NCBI GenBank assembly: GCA_932521025.1
Contig: OW051472.1
Coordinates: 3,596,001 to 3,660,000 of the forward strand
Reading direction: 5' to 3'
Origin: Oscheius onirici
Lineage: Eukaryota > Nematoda > Chromadorea > Rhabditida > Rhabditidae
DNA: 64,000 nt
This document shows, piece after piece, positions 9,268-19,859 of this stretch (position 1 is the first letter of the stretch; each line of letters starts with the position of its first letter). The position numbers and the translations under genes are program-made. The notes below the pieces were generated by a model that was not told where the DNA came from, did no database searches, and saw only the letters and a list, made by a program, of their open reading frames with translations.

Positions 9268-11170
9268 CTAGTTCATAAAACTGGAGCTCCGTCTCCGCAG
9301 TTCATCCGTACTGTTGTTTCCCGTCGGTACGATTGACAGAATTCCCACCGAACTTTTCCTTCGAAAACCGAGAAAGTTCAAAACATCAGCTCTGATCCTC
9401 CTGAATATTGAGTTTATTGAAGAAAAACTGGCTCTTTTTCACTTTACCCGTCCCAAGCATTTTTTACCCGTCCCAAGAATAAGCAACAATTTTCACCCGT
9501 CCCAAGAGTTTTTATCTTTCTTTACCATTTTTCGGTTTTTTTGGTGCTCCTTTCCTGGGACTATTCTCCCGCGGAAGAAAAGACCGTTTTTTAGAAGAAT
9601 AGCACATGGGTCATTCTTCAGCAAAAACGAATATCCAAGTTCGATGCAAACGTAACAAGGAAGGAAAGTTAGGACATCCTCAGCCCAACTGAGGATGCAC
9701 AGCGAGTGTGATAACCCTTTTTAAATGCTTAGGCTATCACTAGAAACATTCTGATAGGATCGTCTCTCCACACACTCCCTCGACCACTACTCTTCCGGAA
9801 CTTATTGGGACTTGTTGCTTTTTCTCAATAAACTTTGTCATCGCCCCGCTCCTTCTGTCCCGCTCTCGCCGGAAAGAAAGAAAGATAAATTTTCATTGGG
9901 ACGGGTAAACAATTTTGACTAAATTTGGGACGAGTAAAAATATTGTTGGGACGGGTAAAAGTCTTGGGACGGGTAAAGTGAAAAAGAGCCGAAAAACTGA
10001 GCACTTACGGACTAATGGTCACATGTAGAACGGGACTGATGGCATTCCAGAACATCCAGATGAAATGACCAAAGAAGGTCGTGAGAGGAGTGTCCGGAAG
10101 GAACCAGTACTCCCAGAGAAGGAAGCAGAGGACATGGAAGGCTCCAAGAGACAGGACCTAATGACTATTTTTTGTGCTAAATGTTCTATCAACCTGTATG
10201 GTCAAGTACATTTCCTTCTTGCTCAAAATGGCGTGTTTGCAGTAGATGTATATGAAGATGGATCCATAGCAGAGAATCGAACAGAGGACTTCAAGAAGAA
10301 CCAGACGGTTGCTGACTACGCGAGTTAGGTAGGAGAGGAGACGACCGTCCTCATAGTGAAAGGTATAAAGAGGAACGACGTAAATCTCCTTGCTAAACGG
10401 AGTCACGTCGACTACAAAGAAGAGAAAGAAGGTTGACCAACAAATTCCACAATAAATCTAGATGGAGATTTCTAGAAACTCTTCAGAAGAGACTCACAGT
10501 GGTTCTGGCATTGCTGAAGATTCGATCACTGTTCCAGGCAAAAATGATGGAACAGAATCTATTCACATTGAGCAGGATGGAGAGAACGAGCATAGTACAC
10601 CAGGCTCCATTCATCACAGCTCCGATGACCGTCTCCAGCCATCCGTAGCGTTCTTCCCCATCCAAAATGTAAATTCCGGCCAGGAAATGAATAACCAGTT
10701 GGATTATGTCAGCTACTCCGATATGAACCATGATCCTGTAGGCTTTAAATTTTTTGTAGTCGGTGTCTTTTCGAATCGCCTGAAGGAAGAGTTTGTGGAA
10801 TTCAGATGGATTGAGTACCAGTATAACTATGGTGTAAAAGACTGCAAAGAAGGCGGAAAAGATAAAAACAAAGATGGCTATGGGGACCTGGCGTCCGAAA
10901 TATTCATCCTGGCTCAAGTCTTCATTCGTGACATTTCCTGGAAAGATATTTTTCGCTCTCCTCACTGAACTGTGTTCTGCTGAACAGTACTCTATTTCGA
11001 TCTTTTGCTAACTCTACTAACTTCCCAGATGTGGGAAACTCACCCTGTTCCACGAGCCAAATCATCAGATCTGTCGACGAGGGAATATCCTGTAAAACGT
11101 TGTATTCTGTGCTGAGAGTGCAGACGAAGAAACCACAAGAGCGAAATTGAATGGAATTGGGACGAAACAT
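9268..11170 (-). CDS. Seven-transmembrane chemoreceptor, SRT-like
   Basis: Nematode SRT receptors are G-protein-coupled chemosensory receptors of ciliated neurons. The exons I can join start at 11170 (MFRPNSIQFRSCGFF) and reach LVEQ; then comes NVTNEDLSQDEYFGRQVPIA leading into TM1. The TM2 region has the family-type IMVHIGVADIIQLVIHFLAG, followed by NGAWCTMLVLSILLNVNRF for TM3. The next exon begins IYCGICWSTFFLFFVVDV, followed by RLLSYLTRVVSNRLVLLEV; a further exon has FHVLCFLLWEYWFLP and ends HFIWMFWNAISPVLH (TM7). The last exon, after an intron enlarged by the 561-bp element at 9430-9990, encodes RIRADVLNFLGFRRKSSVG and a basic tail ending SSFMN. The acceptor at 10929 fits better than two nearer AGs, which give stops. 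The gene looks intact. Confidence 0.8.
9430..9990. mobile_element. Non-autonomous DNA transposon (8-bp TSD, hAT-like), 561 bp
   Basis: The outer 28 bp at 9430-9457 are a perfect reverse complement of 9963-9990, starting GGCTCTTTTTCACTTTACCC. The element is flanked by GAAAAACT at 9422-9429 and again at 9991-9998, an 8-bp target-site duplication. Inside each end the motif ACCCGTCCCAA is repeated: three times on the left (to about 9507) and about four times, inverted and slightly varied, on the right (from about 9897). Subterminal repeats and 8-bp duplications fit hAT-like elements, though the first bases are not the classical CAG/TAG. No transposase is encoded. It sits in the last intron of the SRT-like gene and leaves the splice sites intact. 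Confidence 0.88.
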
Positions 11171-11479
11171 TCTATTAGTACGGAAGACAATTATGTGCGT
11201 AGTTAGTTCACGGAAAATACAAACAGGCTGTAAATAAGGAAATTGGGATTGAAGAGATCAGGTTGGAATAGAACGTTTTATAGATTGAGTACTGTAAAAA
11301 TGTCTTATCAATAAAAGAATAACCAAAAATAACGGAAGAAAGGACTGTTTCCGAGGGACATGAGCATCGTATCAACAGACTGGATACTGACTGTGCATTT
11401 CTCAACTTTATCTCATTCAAGTTACCGCAACCCGTACTTTTAGACTTTTAGATAAAATACTCTAGTCTTACAGAAAAGT
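11171..11479. other. Intergenic, no feature seen
   Basis: AT-rich sequence between the receptor start and the retrotransposon relic. I see no exon or repeat; part is presumably the receptor promoter. Confidence 0.4.
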
Positions 11480-13745
11480 TCTGAACATCAACTGCCGGTA
11501 TACTTAGCCTTCCTGGATTGTAAAAAAGCCTTCGATTCGGTTGAATGGACAGCTGTATGGAACAGTCAAACTAAAGAACGGCAAAGCTCCCGGCCCAGAC
11601 AGAATATCCACAGACATGCTCATTCTATGCAAGACGATGATCTCCCAGCCGCTGTCCATCATCTTCAATCAAATCTTGAACAACGAGACTATGCCGCACG
11701 AATTGACTGACTCGACGGTGTCCCTTCTGTTCAAAAAAGGTGACCCTCTGGAAATAAGGAACTATCGGCCCATTTCTCTGCTGTCTTCAAAATCTTCAGC
11801 TCCGTCCTACTTTCAAGAATGGAGAGAATTCTGGATGAGAATCAGCCAACAGAACAGGCTGGTTTCAGGCGATCTTTCTCTACCACGGACCATATCCAAG
11901 TCATGAATGAGATCATCGAGCGGGCTGTAGAATACAACTTCCCTTTCGTACATAGCCTTCGTAGACTACTCCAAGACATTCGACAGTGTGGAACATGGAG
12001 CTCTGTGGTCAGCACTGAATAGCCAAGGGATCCCGTCCAAGATGATTCGAGTCCTTCAACTCATCTACAGCACAGCCAAGGTCAGCGTTCGAATCTGTGG
12101 AAAGCTGGTCGAGCTCGACTTACAAAGAGGAGTCCTTGAAGGAGATATTGTCTCTCCGTCTCTCTTCACACCGGTGGTTGAAGACGTCTTCCGCAACCTT
12201 GATTGGGACAGATATGAACAACTCACTCGAAGTCAACCGACGGATCAGAAGCGCATGGTCTGCTTTCAACAAGTTCTTTGCTATCTTCACTAATCGAAGA
12301 ATTCCTCTCAGTCACAAAAGGAAGTTGTATAGGGTGAATGCCTTCTTTACGCATCAGAGACTTGGGCCACACGTCAGCGAGATCGATCGAAACTTCTGGT
12401 CACACAGCACAGGATGATGAGAAAAATGATCGGAGTGACTCTGCTACAGCGAAAGACAAATGAATGGCTGGAAGGAACAGTTAAATTGCCCAATGTCACG
12501 AAAGAGTTTGCTAGACGAAATGGTGCTGGGCTCAAAAATTTGCCAACATGCATGATGACAGATGGACCAAGCAAATCGTAGAATGGAGACCGTGGACTCG
12601 CAGAAGGATGACTGGTCGGCCCAAGACGAGATGGAGGACCGACTTTGTGGAATCGATGGGTGAATCATGGATGAGAACAGCAAGAACGAGTCCTGTTCAA
12701 TGGAAGCTGTGCATGACGATGATATAGAAAATATATGATAATTGGGTAATAAATAGAAATAGAAATGGAACAGTCTCCGAGTGAAAGGAATCCACAAGGA
12801 CTTGGTAACACTCCTGAAGAAAGTATACGAAAAGTCGACAAGTTATCTGAACGTCAATGACAATCTGGTCGGGATCAGGATGGAAAGAGGAGTTCGACAG
12901 AGTGACGTCATCTCCCCTCGTCTATTCAATGCTGTATTGCCATTTCGAAGATTGACTGGGAGAACGACGGAATAAGAGTCAATGGCAGACGGCTGAAGTT
13001 GCTGGCATTTGCAGACGACCTTGTTCTACTTGCCCCAACAAGACCGGAAATAGAACGGATGCTGTCATAAACGATTGAAGCTCTAGGAACAGTTGGACTG
13101 GAACTGAATGATCGAAAGACGGTCCTGATGACAGGCACTCAGGGAAGACTACCCATCCAAATTGGAAACAATTCATTTGAATTTGTAGAATCATTCATCT
13201 ATCTGGGTTCCCGAATCTCTATTCCTGCTGAGGACACTTTGGAAAACAAGAGACGATGCGCTCTAGGCCACGCAGCATTCAACAAGGTGAAGGATCTCTT
13301 ATGCAGTCGACTTCTAAGAATGGACCAAAAACGCAAGCTTTTTAAAAGCAGCATGTCTCCAGTCATTTTGTAGCATGGGCAATGAAGAGTGGAGATGAGA
13401 AAATCCGGCAAGTCTGTCAACGCCGTCTGGAGAGATGAATGCTTGGTATATCCCAATTGGACAGATGGACAAACCGCAGGATAAGAGAAGTCACTGGTTT
13501 CAAAGACTTAGTCCAAACAGCGGAGTGGAAAAAAGCTGAACTGGGCTCAGAAGCTTGTGAGGAAACCTCGTCATGACTGGGCTCGTACATGTACAGAATG
13601 GACGCCACTCGAAGGAAAACGACGGCCCGGACGACAACTCACAAGATGGGAAGACGGTCTAAGAGTCGACAACAAGCCATTCTGGTTGTGGGACCAGAAT
13701 AATTGGGAAGACGCTAGAAGAGCCACCCGCTTGATAAGTGTAATA
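11480..13745 (+). mobile_element. Degenerate RTE-like non-LTR retrotransposon, interrupted by a second copy
   Basis: The outer copy starts in the reverse transcriptase domain: YLAFLDCKKAFDSVEW at about 11496-11547 is RT motif A. It is interrupted at 11568 and resumes at 12776 with GIHKDLVTLLKKVY and MERGVRQSDVISPRLFNAVL, then LLAFADDLVLLA (the catalytic FADD box) near 12997, then a region with SFIYLGSRIS and a C-terminal part with RRPGRQLTRWEDGL near 13630. These motifs are typical of RTE elements. Both sides join in one frame across the insertion. The copy has internal stops (for example after DQKRKLFKSSMSPVIL) and lacks the endonuclease, so it is dead and 5'-truncated. The 3' end is ill-defined near 13745. 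Confidence 0.85.
11568..12764 (+). mobile_element. 5'-truncated RTE-like element nested in the outer copy
   Basis: An insertion of about 1,197 bp is flanked by an 11-bp target-site duplication, ATGGAACAGTC, at 11557-11567 and 12765-12775. It begins inside the RT domain (KLKNGKAPGPDRISTDML, then NYRPISLLS), contains a diverged motif A (DYSKTFDSVEHGALWSALN) and LQRGVLEGDIVSPSLF, lacks the FADD region through an internal deletion, and ends in a short AATAGAAATAGAA tail of the tandem kind seen on RTE 3' ends. Frameshifts split it into several short frames. The 5' truncation, tail and duplication together indicate target-primed reverse transcription. Confidence 0.88.
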
Positions 13746-14713
13746 AAGTTTAAAGTCTTCTTCGGATCTTTGCTTATCAGAGTCACTGCATTAGACGAGA
13801 ACAAAGGTGAAGTCAAATGTATTGCCTTGAGAAGGAAAAAGAAGGAAAAGGAAGATAGGGAGTGCTAACGTTTTTTTAAACATTGGTGAAACCGCTAGCA
13901 TGGATGAAGCGTTCAATAAGTCGAATACTGGAACAATAAGAAAACAATTCATTGAAGCCAATAGTGATGTTCTGGCCATTTAAAAAAAAAGGCTGAAGAT
14001 AACTTTTCTTTCGCCTCACCAGCCTAAATAAGAGGTTTCAAAGAGACAGTTTGGATAGAAAGACTTCCGGATATTCTTTGGAAGTACGTCTCGGCCTCCA
14101 AACCGCTACGCGTTCGGCAATAGGCTACGCACACACACGGAAACGGCTGTGCTTTAGTATTAGAAAGATACGGAAAGAATCGAGATTAACTGTTACACAC
14201 TCTTCGTGACCAATAGGAGCTTTTACTTAGACATAGACAACACTAAATACAATTATCGGCTGCGTCTAGGAGAAGGAAAAAGACTTTCAACTGTTAGTCT
14301 CGACCGTCACAAACTCGTAAATTAGTCAATTACGAGTGATCAGTAAATTATGTTCGAACACGGAGATTGCAGTTGAGGTAACGACACAGGAGATGGAGAT
14401 AGAAGAATCAGAATGGCTCACTAATTGGGGCCCGTTTGAAAAAGACCTGATTGAGCGGGGAAGTAAAACTGCAAATGGTCTCTTTCGGAGTGAAAAGCAG
14501 CTGGATCAAAGAATGCGCCGTGTGACTTTCCTGATTACTCTACGCAATACCTTGAATTGCCTCGCGAAACTCTATTTACAGAAATTGCATTTGAAAACGT
14601 TTATGCATTTGAAAGAAACTTAAAATAATTCCAATAAAAACAGTATTTCGACTAACTAGCTACTCGTAGACGGTTGCTCCTCTTCTTCTGGAAATTCTAC
14701 CAAAAACTTCGAG
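13746..14713. other. Intergenic, nothing convincing
   Basis: A 95-codon + frame at 14336-14623 has no recognisable motif and no neighbouring splice structure that would extend it; I do not call it. Otherwise the stretch is AT-rich with short A-runs, and it separates the retroelement relic from the small gene at 14714. Confidence 0.4.
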
Positions 14714-14938
14714 ATGGGCTGCAAGCCGAGCAAGACTGCCAAAGCGACCGCCCAATTCGAGCTGATGACGACTCTCGGCAGGAGCAAGACGGAAGAGGAG
14801 GAGGAGATACATGAAGCCGGGATGAAATACAAGCTTCGGATGAAGGAGAAACGCGAAATAAGTCGATCCACCATCCAGCCAGAGGACCACACGCTCTTCG
14901 AAATCTCGACGAGAATCAGGGATCAGTCGTTCGACTAA
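14714..14938 (+). CDS. Small acidic/basic protein with an N-myristoylation signal
   Basis: A single-exon frame of 74 residues starts MGCKPSKTAK. Gly2 with Ser/Lys at positions 6-7 fits the N-myristoyltransferase consensus, and Cys3 could be palmitoylated, so membrane-peripheral localisation is likely. The middle is a charged stretch (SKTEEEEEIHEAG, then MKYKLRMKEKREI) and the end is HTLFEISTRIRDQSFD. Such MGC-type small proteins occur widely as membrane-anchored adaptors, but I recognise no specific family. An AATACAATG-like poly(A) signal follows, and the gene converges with SQV-6 about 100 bp downstream. The dual lipidation motif and the absence of any better frame support a real gene. Confidence 0.55.
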   Translation: MGCKPSKTAKATAQFELMTTLGRSKTEEEEEIHEAGMKYKLRMKEKREISRSTIQPEDHTLFEISTRIRDQSFD

Positions 14939-15037
14939 AGAAAGAACAAAGATAGACACAATACAATGTGAACTCAGTCTTTTCTTCTTTTCGTGGGACT
15001 AAAAAGAATATTTCATGTACTATATAAAAATTACACT

Positions 15038-17956
15038 TTACGAAAGCACGTTAAAAATTTCATCGTAACCTTTTAAAATATCCGATTTCGGGTCAGGGTA
15101 AGAGACGCTCCAGACAGTCTCTGGACAGTTTTCTGCGCAACTGTCGACTACCAAATAGTGCGATTTCGTCAAACGATCGAATTCTTCGTGTTCCGGGACG
15201 GTGAAGACTGGAAAGTACATCTCAGCCAGATTGTGTTCTCCGTCGTGTATGAGCGTCTTCCATGTGCCGGCTATTTTCAAAGAGCTGGATATGGTAGACA
15301 GGTCGAGAGACGAGAACTGGCTTCCGTAGATTGAATCGTAATGACCGACCTCCTAGAATTTTAAACTTGTGCTGGAAAAGGGGATAAATACCTGTGCGGC
15401 AACAAGAGCTCCAGCTCCATTGAACCAAGAAAAGCTGACCTTTGGAGAAGTTTTACCCGAGGGAACAGTCGTATTTGGGCCTGGAACACGTCTCCATCGA
15501 ACTATTACTGTGGCTGTTCCCTCCTGAAAAAAAGTTGACAAAAAAACTAGCTGAAAACATACGAAATCGACAAATCCAATAGGATTGCGGAATACTTCTT
15601 CTTTATGATCAATTTTCGAGCCGAAACGCGGATCATATAGGTCAAATCCGTCGACTGTGACATTCGGAAAGATGCTGGCTCGGTAGATACTTCTCGTCAA
15701 AAGCTGAATACTCCCGGAGTCGGTCTAAAACGTCTTATTTTACGTTTTCTCAAAATGATCTTACTGTAATCGAATACACCAGGAATTCGGGATCCGTCGA
15801 ATTAGCACGGAAAATGTCGACTCGATCCAGGAATTCCATTTTCTGCCACGGATCTACATGTCCTAAGAGACTCTTGGCCAGCTGAGACAATAAATGATCT
15901 GTAATTTGGCCATTTTTGGAGCAAACAGAAAAGTTTACCTTCTCCGTCAATTTCGGCATCATAAAAATTGACAAAAGTGGAATTGTAGGACGGATGCTCT
16001 TTGGCTATGTCTTCGAGACTAAGAATACAATTTAGTTGAAAAAGTTAAGGAAAGAACCGTGATCGATAGACCTGATCTTCAGCAAAATGTATGGCATCAA
16101 CGTCAATTAGGCTTTCGAATTTTCGTGAAAAGTAATACGACTTCTTCTTGACTTCCTGAGTAGGTATTTAGAAAACTAGGGACAAAAATACGTACAGCAA
16201 GAGATAATTTGTGCAAATCTCGTTTTTTGATGACTAGAGGAGAACAGCCGCACCAATCGACGATCTCTTTGAGGGCGTCACATCGACAGCCCTGTTTTCT
16301 ATTCCAATTTGTCATCTTCAGATTACTGCCGACGATACTGTCACAGAATTGCGTATTTATGGCTAGCTAAAACTGATATTTTTCGAGAATCTTCAAACAA
16401 AAAGTACCGTATGATAGAAGCTCTCTAGAGGTAGAAGGACAGTCGTGAAAAGATCGCGTAATCGAGTAGGATACGTCTCGTTCGAAATGGAATATTCGGC
16501 AAACTTCCGATGAAGGATCAGCCAATCCGAGCCGCCGTCTATCCGGACATTCTTCGGGAACTGTCCTCGTCTTCCAACTCGCCACATGTGGTTCTCACAT
16601 TCCACGAAATAGTGGTCGAATCCTTGCTTGGCGATAAATTGGGCTGTATTGTAGCCGTGAGATGCTAAGAACGTCTTGCCGCGATTTCTGAAACACAATT
16701 ACTGTAATAAATTAGCTGGTTTAGTCGTTCTGTGTAGAAATTTACGACACAAAGTTGGTTACAAGGTTGCTTGGCTCAAACTCACTGCTGTAACTGTGCT
16801 TCCAGCTCCAGCATCGAAAGGACGGGAAAATCACTTTCTGACAGATTGATCAGATAGTCCCAAGTGGCAAACTCGTGCATTGTTAGAGATAGTCGAATCA
16901 TTTCTAAACATTTTTTTTCTCCAGATGAAACATGGAAAGTACCCTGATACATGGTGAGAAGGGAGGCACCGCCCCAAATTGTGCTGTATCCGTCGGGAAT
17001 GACGTAAACGTTGGATAGAAGCGCTCCGATTCGATTCATTTCTCGCTTCATATACTTTTGTCGTTGATCGACATGGATGAAATAGAGATGTTCGGGAGAA
17101 TAGATGGCCTTCAGCAGTCTTTTTACCTGAACTTTTGAACTTTTGGAATAGTGCGAAAAAGATACCTGTCGATCGTTTCTACCGTTGAACTGAAGAAGGA
17201 AAAGTATTTTGATGGGCTGTTGAGCAGTTGAATCATTATGAATTCCGACATAGGACGTCGTCTGATGCTTCAGAGTTCTTGTGTGGCCCGTACGATAAAC
17301 AGCGACACCTTCGGAAGAGCAGTTTTCAGCAGACTCCGGCAGTTTCAATGCTTCGAGCTTGTTGCCACAGAGACATTCGTCTTTACTGATAGCTGTAAAT
17401 TTTTCAATTGCTTGTGCAAACATGAACAAACCATAATAGAGGAAACCGGGACGGTAGCATTCGGCTTGACATCTAACTGGGTCGTTGTACTTGAAACTGG
17501 TGTCCGTAAGAACCTTTTTGGTCGTAGAATAGGCGTAACAACCGGCGAATTCATTTACGCTGGAGGAATCTGTAAGCAGTTAGCAGAAGTTAGCACAACT
17601 TACTATGATTTTTACACATACTCTCGGGGAATTCGTTTAGAAGGAACTCTTTGATATTGCAAGCTCCGTCTTCTATCTGAACAGAAGATATTTGGAACCG
17701 AAGAGAGAATATTCTGACCTGTGATTGACATTCGGCTGATTTCGATCGAGAAAGGGCCTTCCGTGCTTCGCTGTTTGCGATTGTGCACTGAAACACTACT
17801 TTAGTGGCTAAAGAAAAAAAAACTCACCAGTTTTTTGGATACACTATCGAGAATGCTCGTCTCACTCACGAAGATGTGCAACGAGAACTGACAGACGGCA
17901 AGCGTCAAAATGATCCAGACTGTGAGCCATATCAAACGTTTTGGATGTACCCGCAT
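15038..17956 (-). CDS. sqv-6: Peptide O-xylosyltransferase (SQV-6/XYLT type)
   Basis: This Golgi type II membrane enzyme transfers xylose from UDP-xylose to serine, the first step of the glycosaminoglycan linker on proteoglycans. The start at 17956 gives MRVHPKRLIWLTVWIILTLA, a basic cap and one signal anchor. A WSC-like cysteine domain follows (CYRPGFLYYGLFMFAQAIEK, then DECLCGNK). The GT14 catalytic domain shows IKILFLLQFNGRNDRQ, AIYSPEHLYFIHVDQR, VIPDGYSTIWGGASLL, WDYLINLSESDFPV, ENHMWRVGRRG and GGSDWLILHRKFAEY. The C-terminal Xylo_C-type domain starts near KEIVDWCGCSPLV and ends at the stop at 15038. About eleven exons with mostly 40-110-nt introns are visible. No breaks were seen. Confidence 0.9.
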
Positions 17957-18985
17957 CTGAAATTAGTCTCTGAATGGGGTGAATAGAAGAAGTATATAGA
18001 AAGAACAGAAAAGCGATGTTTTGAGCGGGTTGCTAAAGGACACAGTTCGCCAAAGCCGGCAATTTAAAGAACTGGGCCCTATTTGTGGGTCCCCCAGCGA
18101 TTTTAAAATCTCAACGGAATTTCAAGAGCGGGAATTCAAATTTTGAATTTTTGGCTTGAAAATGGGAAAATTTCGGTGTAACGTTTTCTCGGCACCCCGA
18201 CAACATTTTTTTGTTTTTGGATTCATTTTGACGGTCATGTCGAGTTCTATCAGAATGAGTTTTTTTCAGGCTGATTGCATGCAAAATGGCTGCGCTATAC
18301 AGTATTCTTTATTTTTCAGCTGGATTCGCTGCACACGTTTTGGTGCCAAAACTCATTCTGGTAGAACTCGATACGGCCGTCATAATGAGACCAAGAACAG
18401 AAAAAAACTGTTGACGGGTGACTGAGAAAACGATACACCGAAATTTCCAATTTTCAAGCCAAAAATTCACTTTTTTCGGTTCGCGGGCGCCCCATGGTCC
18501 CGCCACGAAAACCCTTTTGTCTAATTTTTCAAAGGCATGGCGAGCTGTGAGGAGTACTCACTCGAGTGGACGCTGAATAAAGGTCCCGCCGAAATTCTGC
18601 GGTATACGATACTTTGCAGCTGGAAAATCCAAAAAAAAGGAAAATTAAAAAAAAAGCCAATCCGGCTTTTCGTCATTCCGAATGAAGCGTTCTCCTGCCA
18701 AACGCTCAAAACGTAGTTTTTCTCGTAATGTACGAGATTATAATCGAGGGAATGGAGGGGAAAAGTTCCAAGAAATTCTTAGAGTTTCAAACCGTCCCCG
18801 CGGTTTCCCACGCGATACCGTAATCTAACTGCAAATTAGGCGCGAAAAGTTCGAAAAGTGGGAACCTGTTTCTAGATTTTCTCTCATGTGCTGCCATAGT
18901 TCGGTGTTTTGTCGTTTTTAGCTGTCGATTATGCGTTTTTCACTTGCATGATATAAAGGGAAATATAAAAACCTATTTACAGGCA
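17957..18985. other. Intergenic region between SQV-6 and TOM20
   Basis: This region holds the foldback repeat listed separately (about 18146-18475) and AT-rich sequence on both sides. I see no gene. The two flanking genes are divergent, so both promoters lie here. A TATTTACAG acceptor ends at 18982, four bases before the TOM20 ATG, a possible trans-splice site. Confidence 0.5.
18146..18475. repeat. Imperfect foldback (inverted) repeat
   Basis: The left arm (about 18146-18266) runs GAATTTTTGGCTTGAAAATG ... TTTCGGTGTAACGTTTTCTC ... ATCAGAATGAGTTT. The right arm (about 18342-18475) is its diverged reverse complement, including AACTCATTCTGGTAGAACTC, GAGAAAACGATACACCGAAA and CAAGCCAAAAATTC. The arms are roughly four-fifths alike by eye, around a loop of about 75 bp. 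Outer sequences are GC-rich and only loosely related, and no target duplication was found. It is probably an old MITE. Confidence 0.65.
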
Positions 18986-19711
18986 ATGGCCTTCCTCACC
19001 GACAAAAGATTTCTGGCAGTCGGCGCAGCTGCCGGTTTTATTGGATATTGCATTTGGTTTGATAATAAAAGACGTTCCGATCCTGAATATAAAAACAAAA
19101 TTCGGTAGGTCATTCGATTTTTCACGAATCACTGAATTTTTTAGAGCCAACAGACGAGGCGAAGCTGGAGGACAGCAACCAACGCCAGCCAGTGAATTCA
19201 ATGTCGATATCACGAATCCTAATCAAATTCAACAATACTTTCTCCGAGTAAGTTTCCCGCCTTGTGTTGATGATTTCGTTTTGTGAATAGCCCATTTTTC
19301 GTGTTCATGTTGTTACTTTGCAGGAAATGCAGCTAGGAGAAGAATTGCTAGACCAAGGCCGAACTGAAGAAGGAGCCCAACATCTGGCCAATGCTATCGT
19401 TGTCTGTGGCCAGCCGGACCAGATTCTTCAAATTCTACAGCAGACTTTGTCGGAAGTGCAGGTAATTTTTTTTTCCTCTGATCCTGATCCCGTTCTGGTT
19501 TCAGTTCATGGCAATTGTGAGCAAGATCCCCGAAATCCGGCAGCGGTTTGCCAACTATGTTCAGCGTGCTGTCCGCCCCAACCAGATCGCCCAGATAGAA
19601 GAAGAGGAGGAAGTCGACTTTGTCAGAGTACCGAGCGGCCAAAGCGACGAGTCCGAAAACGCAGAGATGATTTCCATCCCGAGCCGAATGGAAGAAGATG
19701 AATTGGAATAA
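18986..19711 (+). CDS. tomm-20: Mitochondrial import receptor subunit TOM20
   Basis: TOM20 is the outer-membrane receptor that binds presequences of precursor proteins and passes them to the TOM channel. Four exons encode about 190 residues. The N-terminal anchor is FLAVGAAAGFIGYCIWFDNK, followed by RRSDPEYKNKIRANRR, the basic 'KnrlrerR' stretch of the family. The receptor domain shows QQYFLREMQLGEELLDQG, then AQHLANAIVVCGQPDQIL, the TPR-like motif with the diagnostic 'eGv.HL.nAi.vCgqp..LL' pattern, and EIRQRFANYVQR. The tail is acidic, ending RMEEDELE. The start is the first ATG after a TTTACAG acceptor; introns are short except about 19234-19323. Confidence 0.95.
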
Positions 19712-19859
19712 CCGATCAGTGTTGGTGTAATAATCACTATTCATGCATTCATAAATACTGTTAAACTTTTGTCGTCTCTGTGTTACATGATTGTTGCCAC
19801 CGTTGTCGTATCTTTTTTCTCGTTCTCACGTTCTCATATGAAAACCAAGGTACAACTCG

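Noticed and set aside
14336-14623. 95-codon frame upstream of the MGC protein
   Set aside because: No recognisable domain, no promoter or acceptor context, ends in a lysine/leucine-rich chance-like sequence.
18156-18506. Similar frames on both strands at 18156-18425 and 18309-18506
   Set aside because: They mirror each other because of the foldback repeat.
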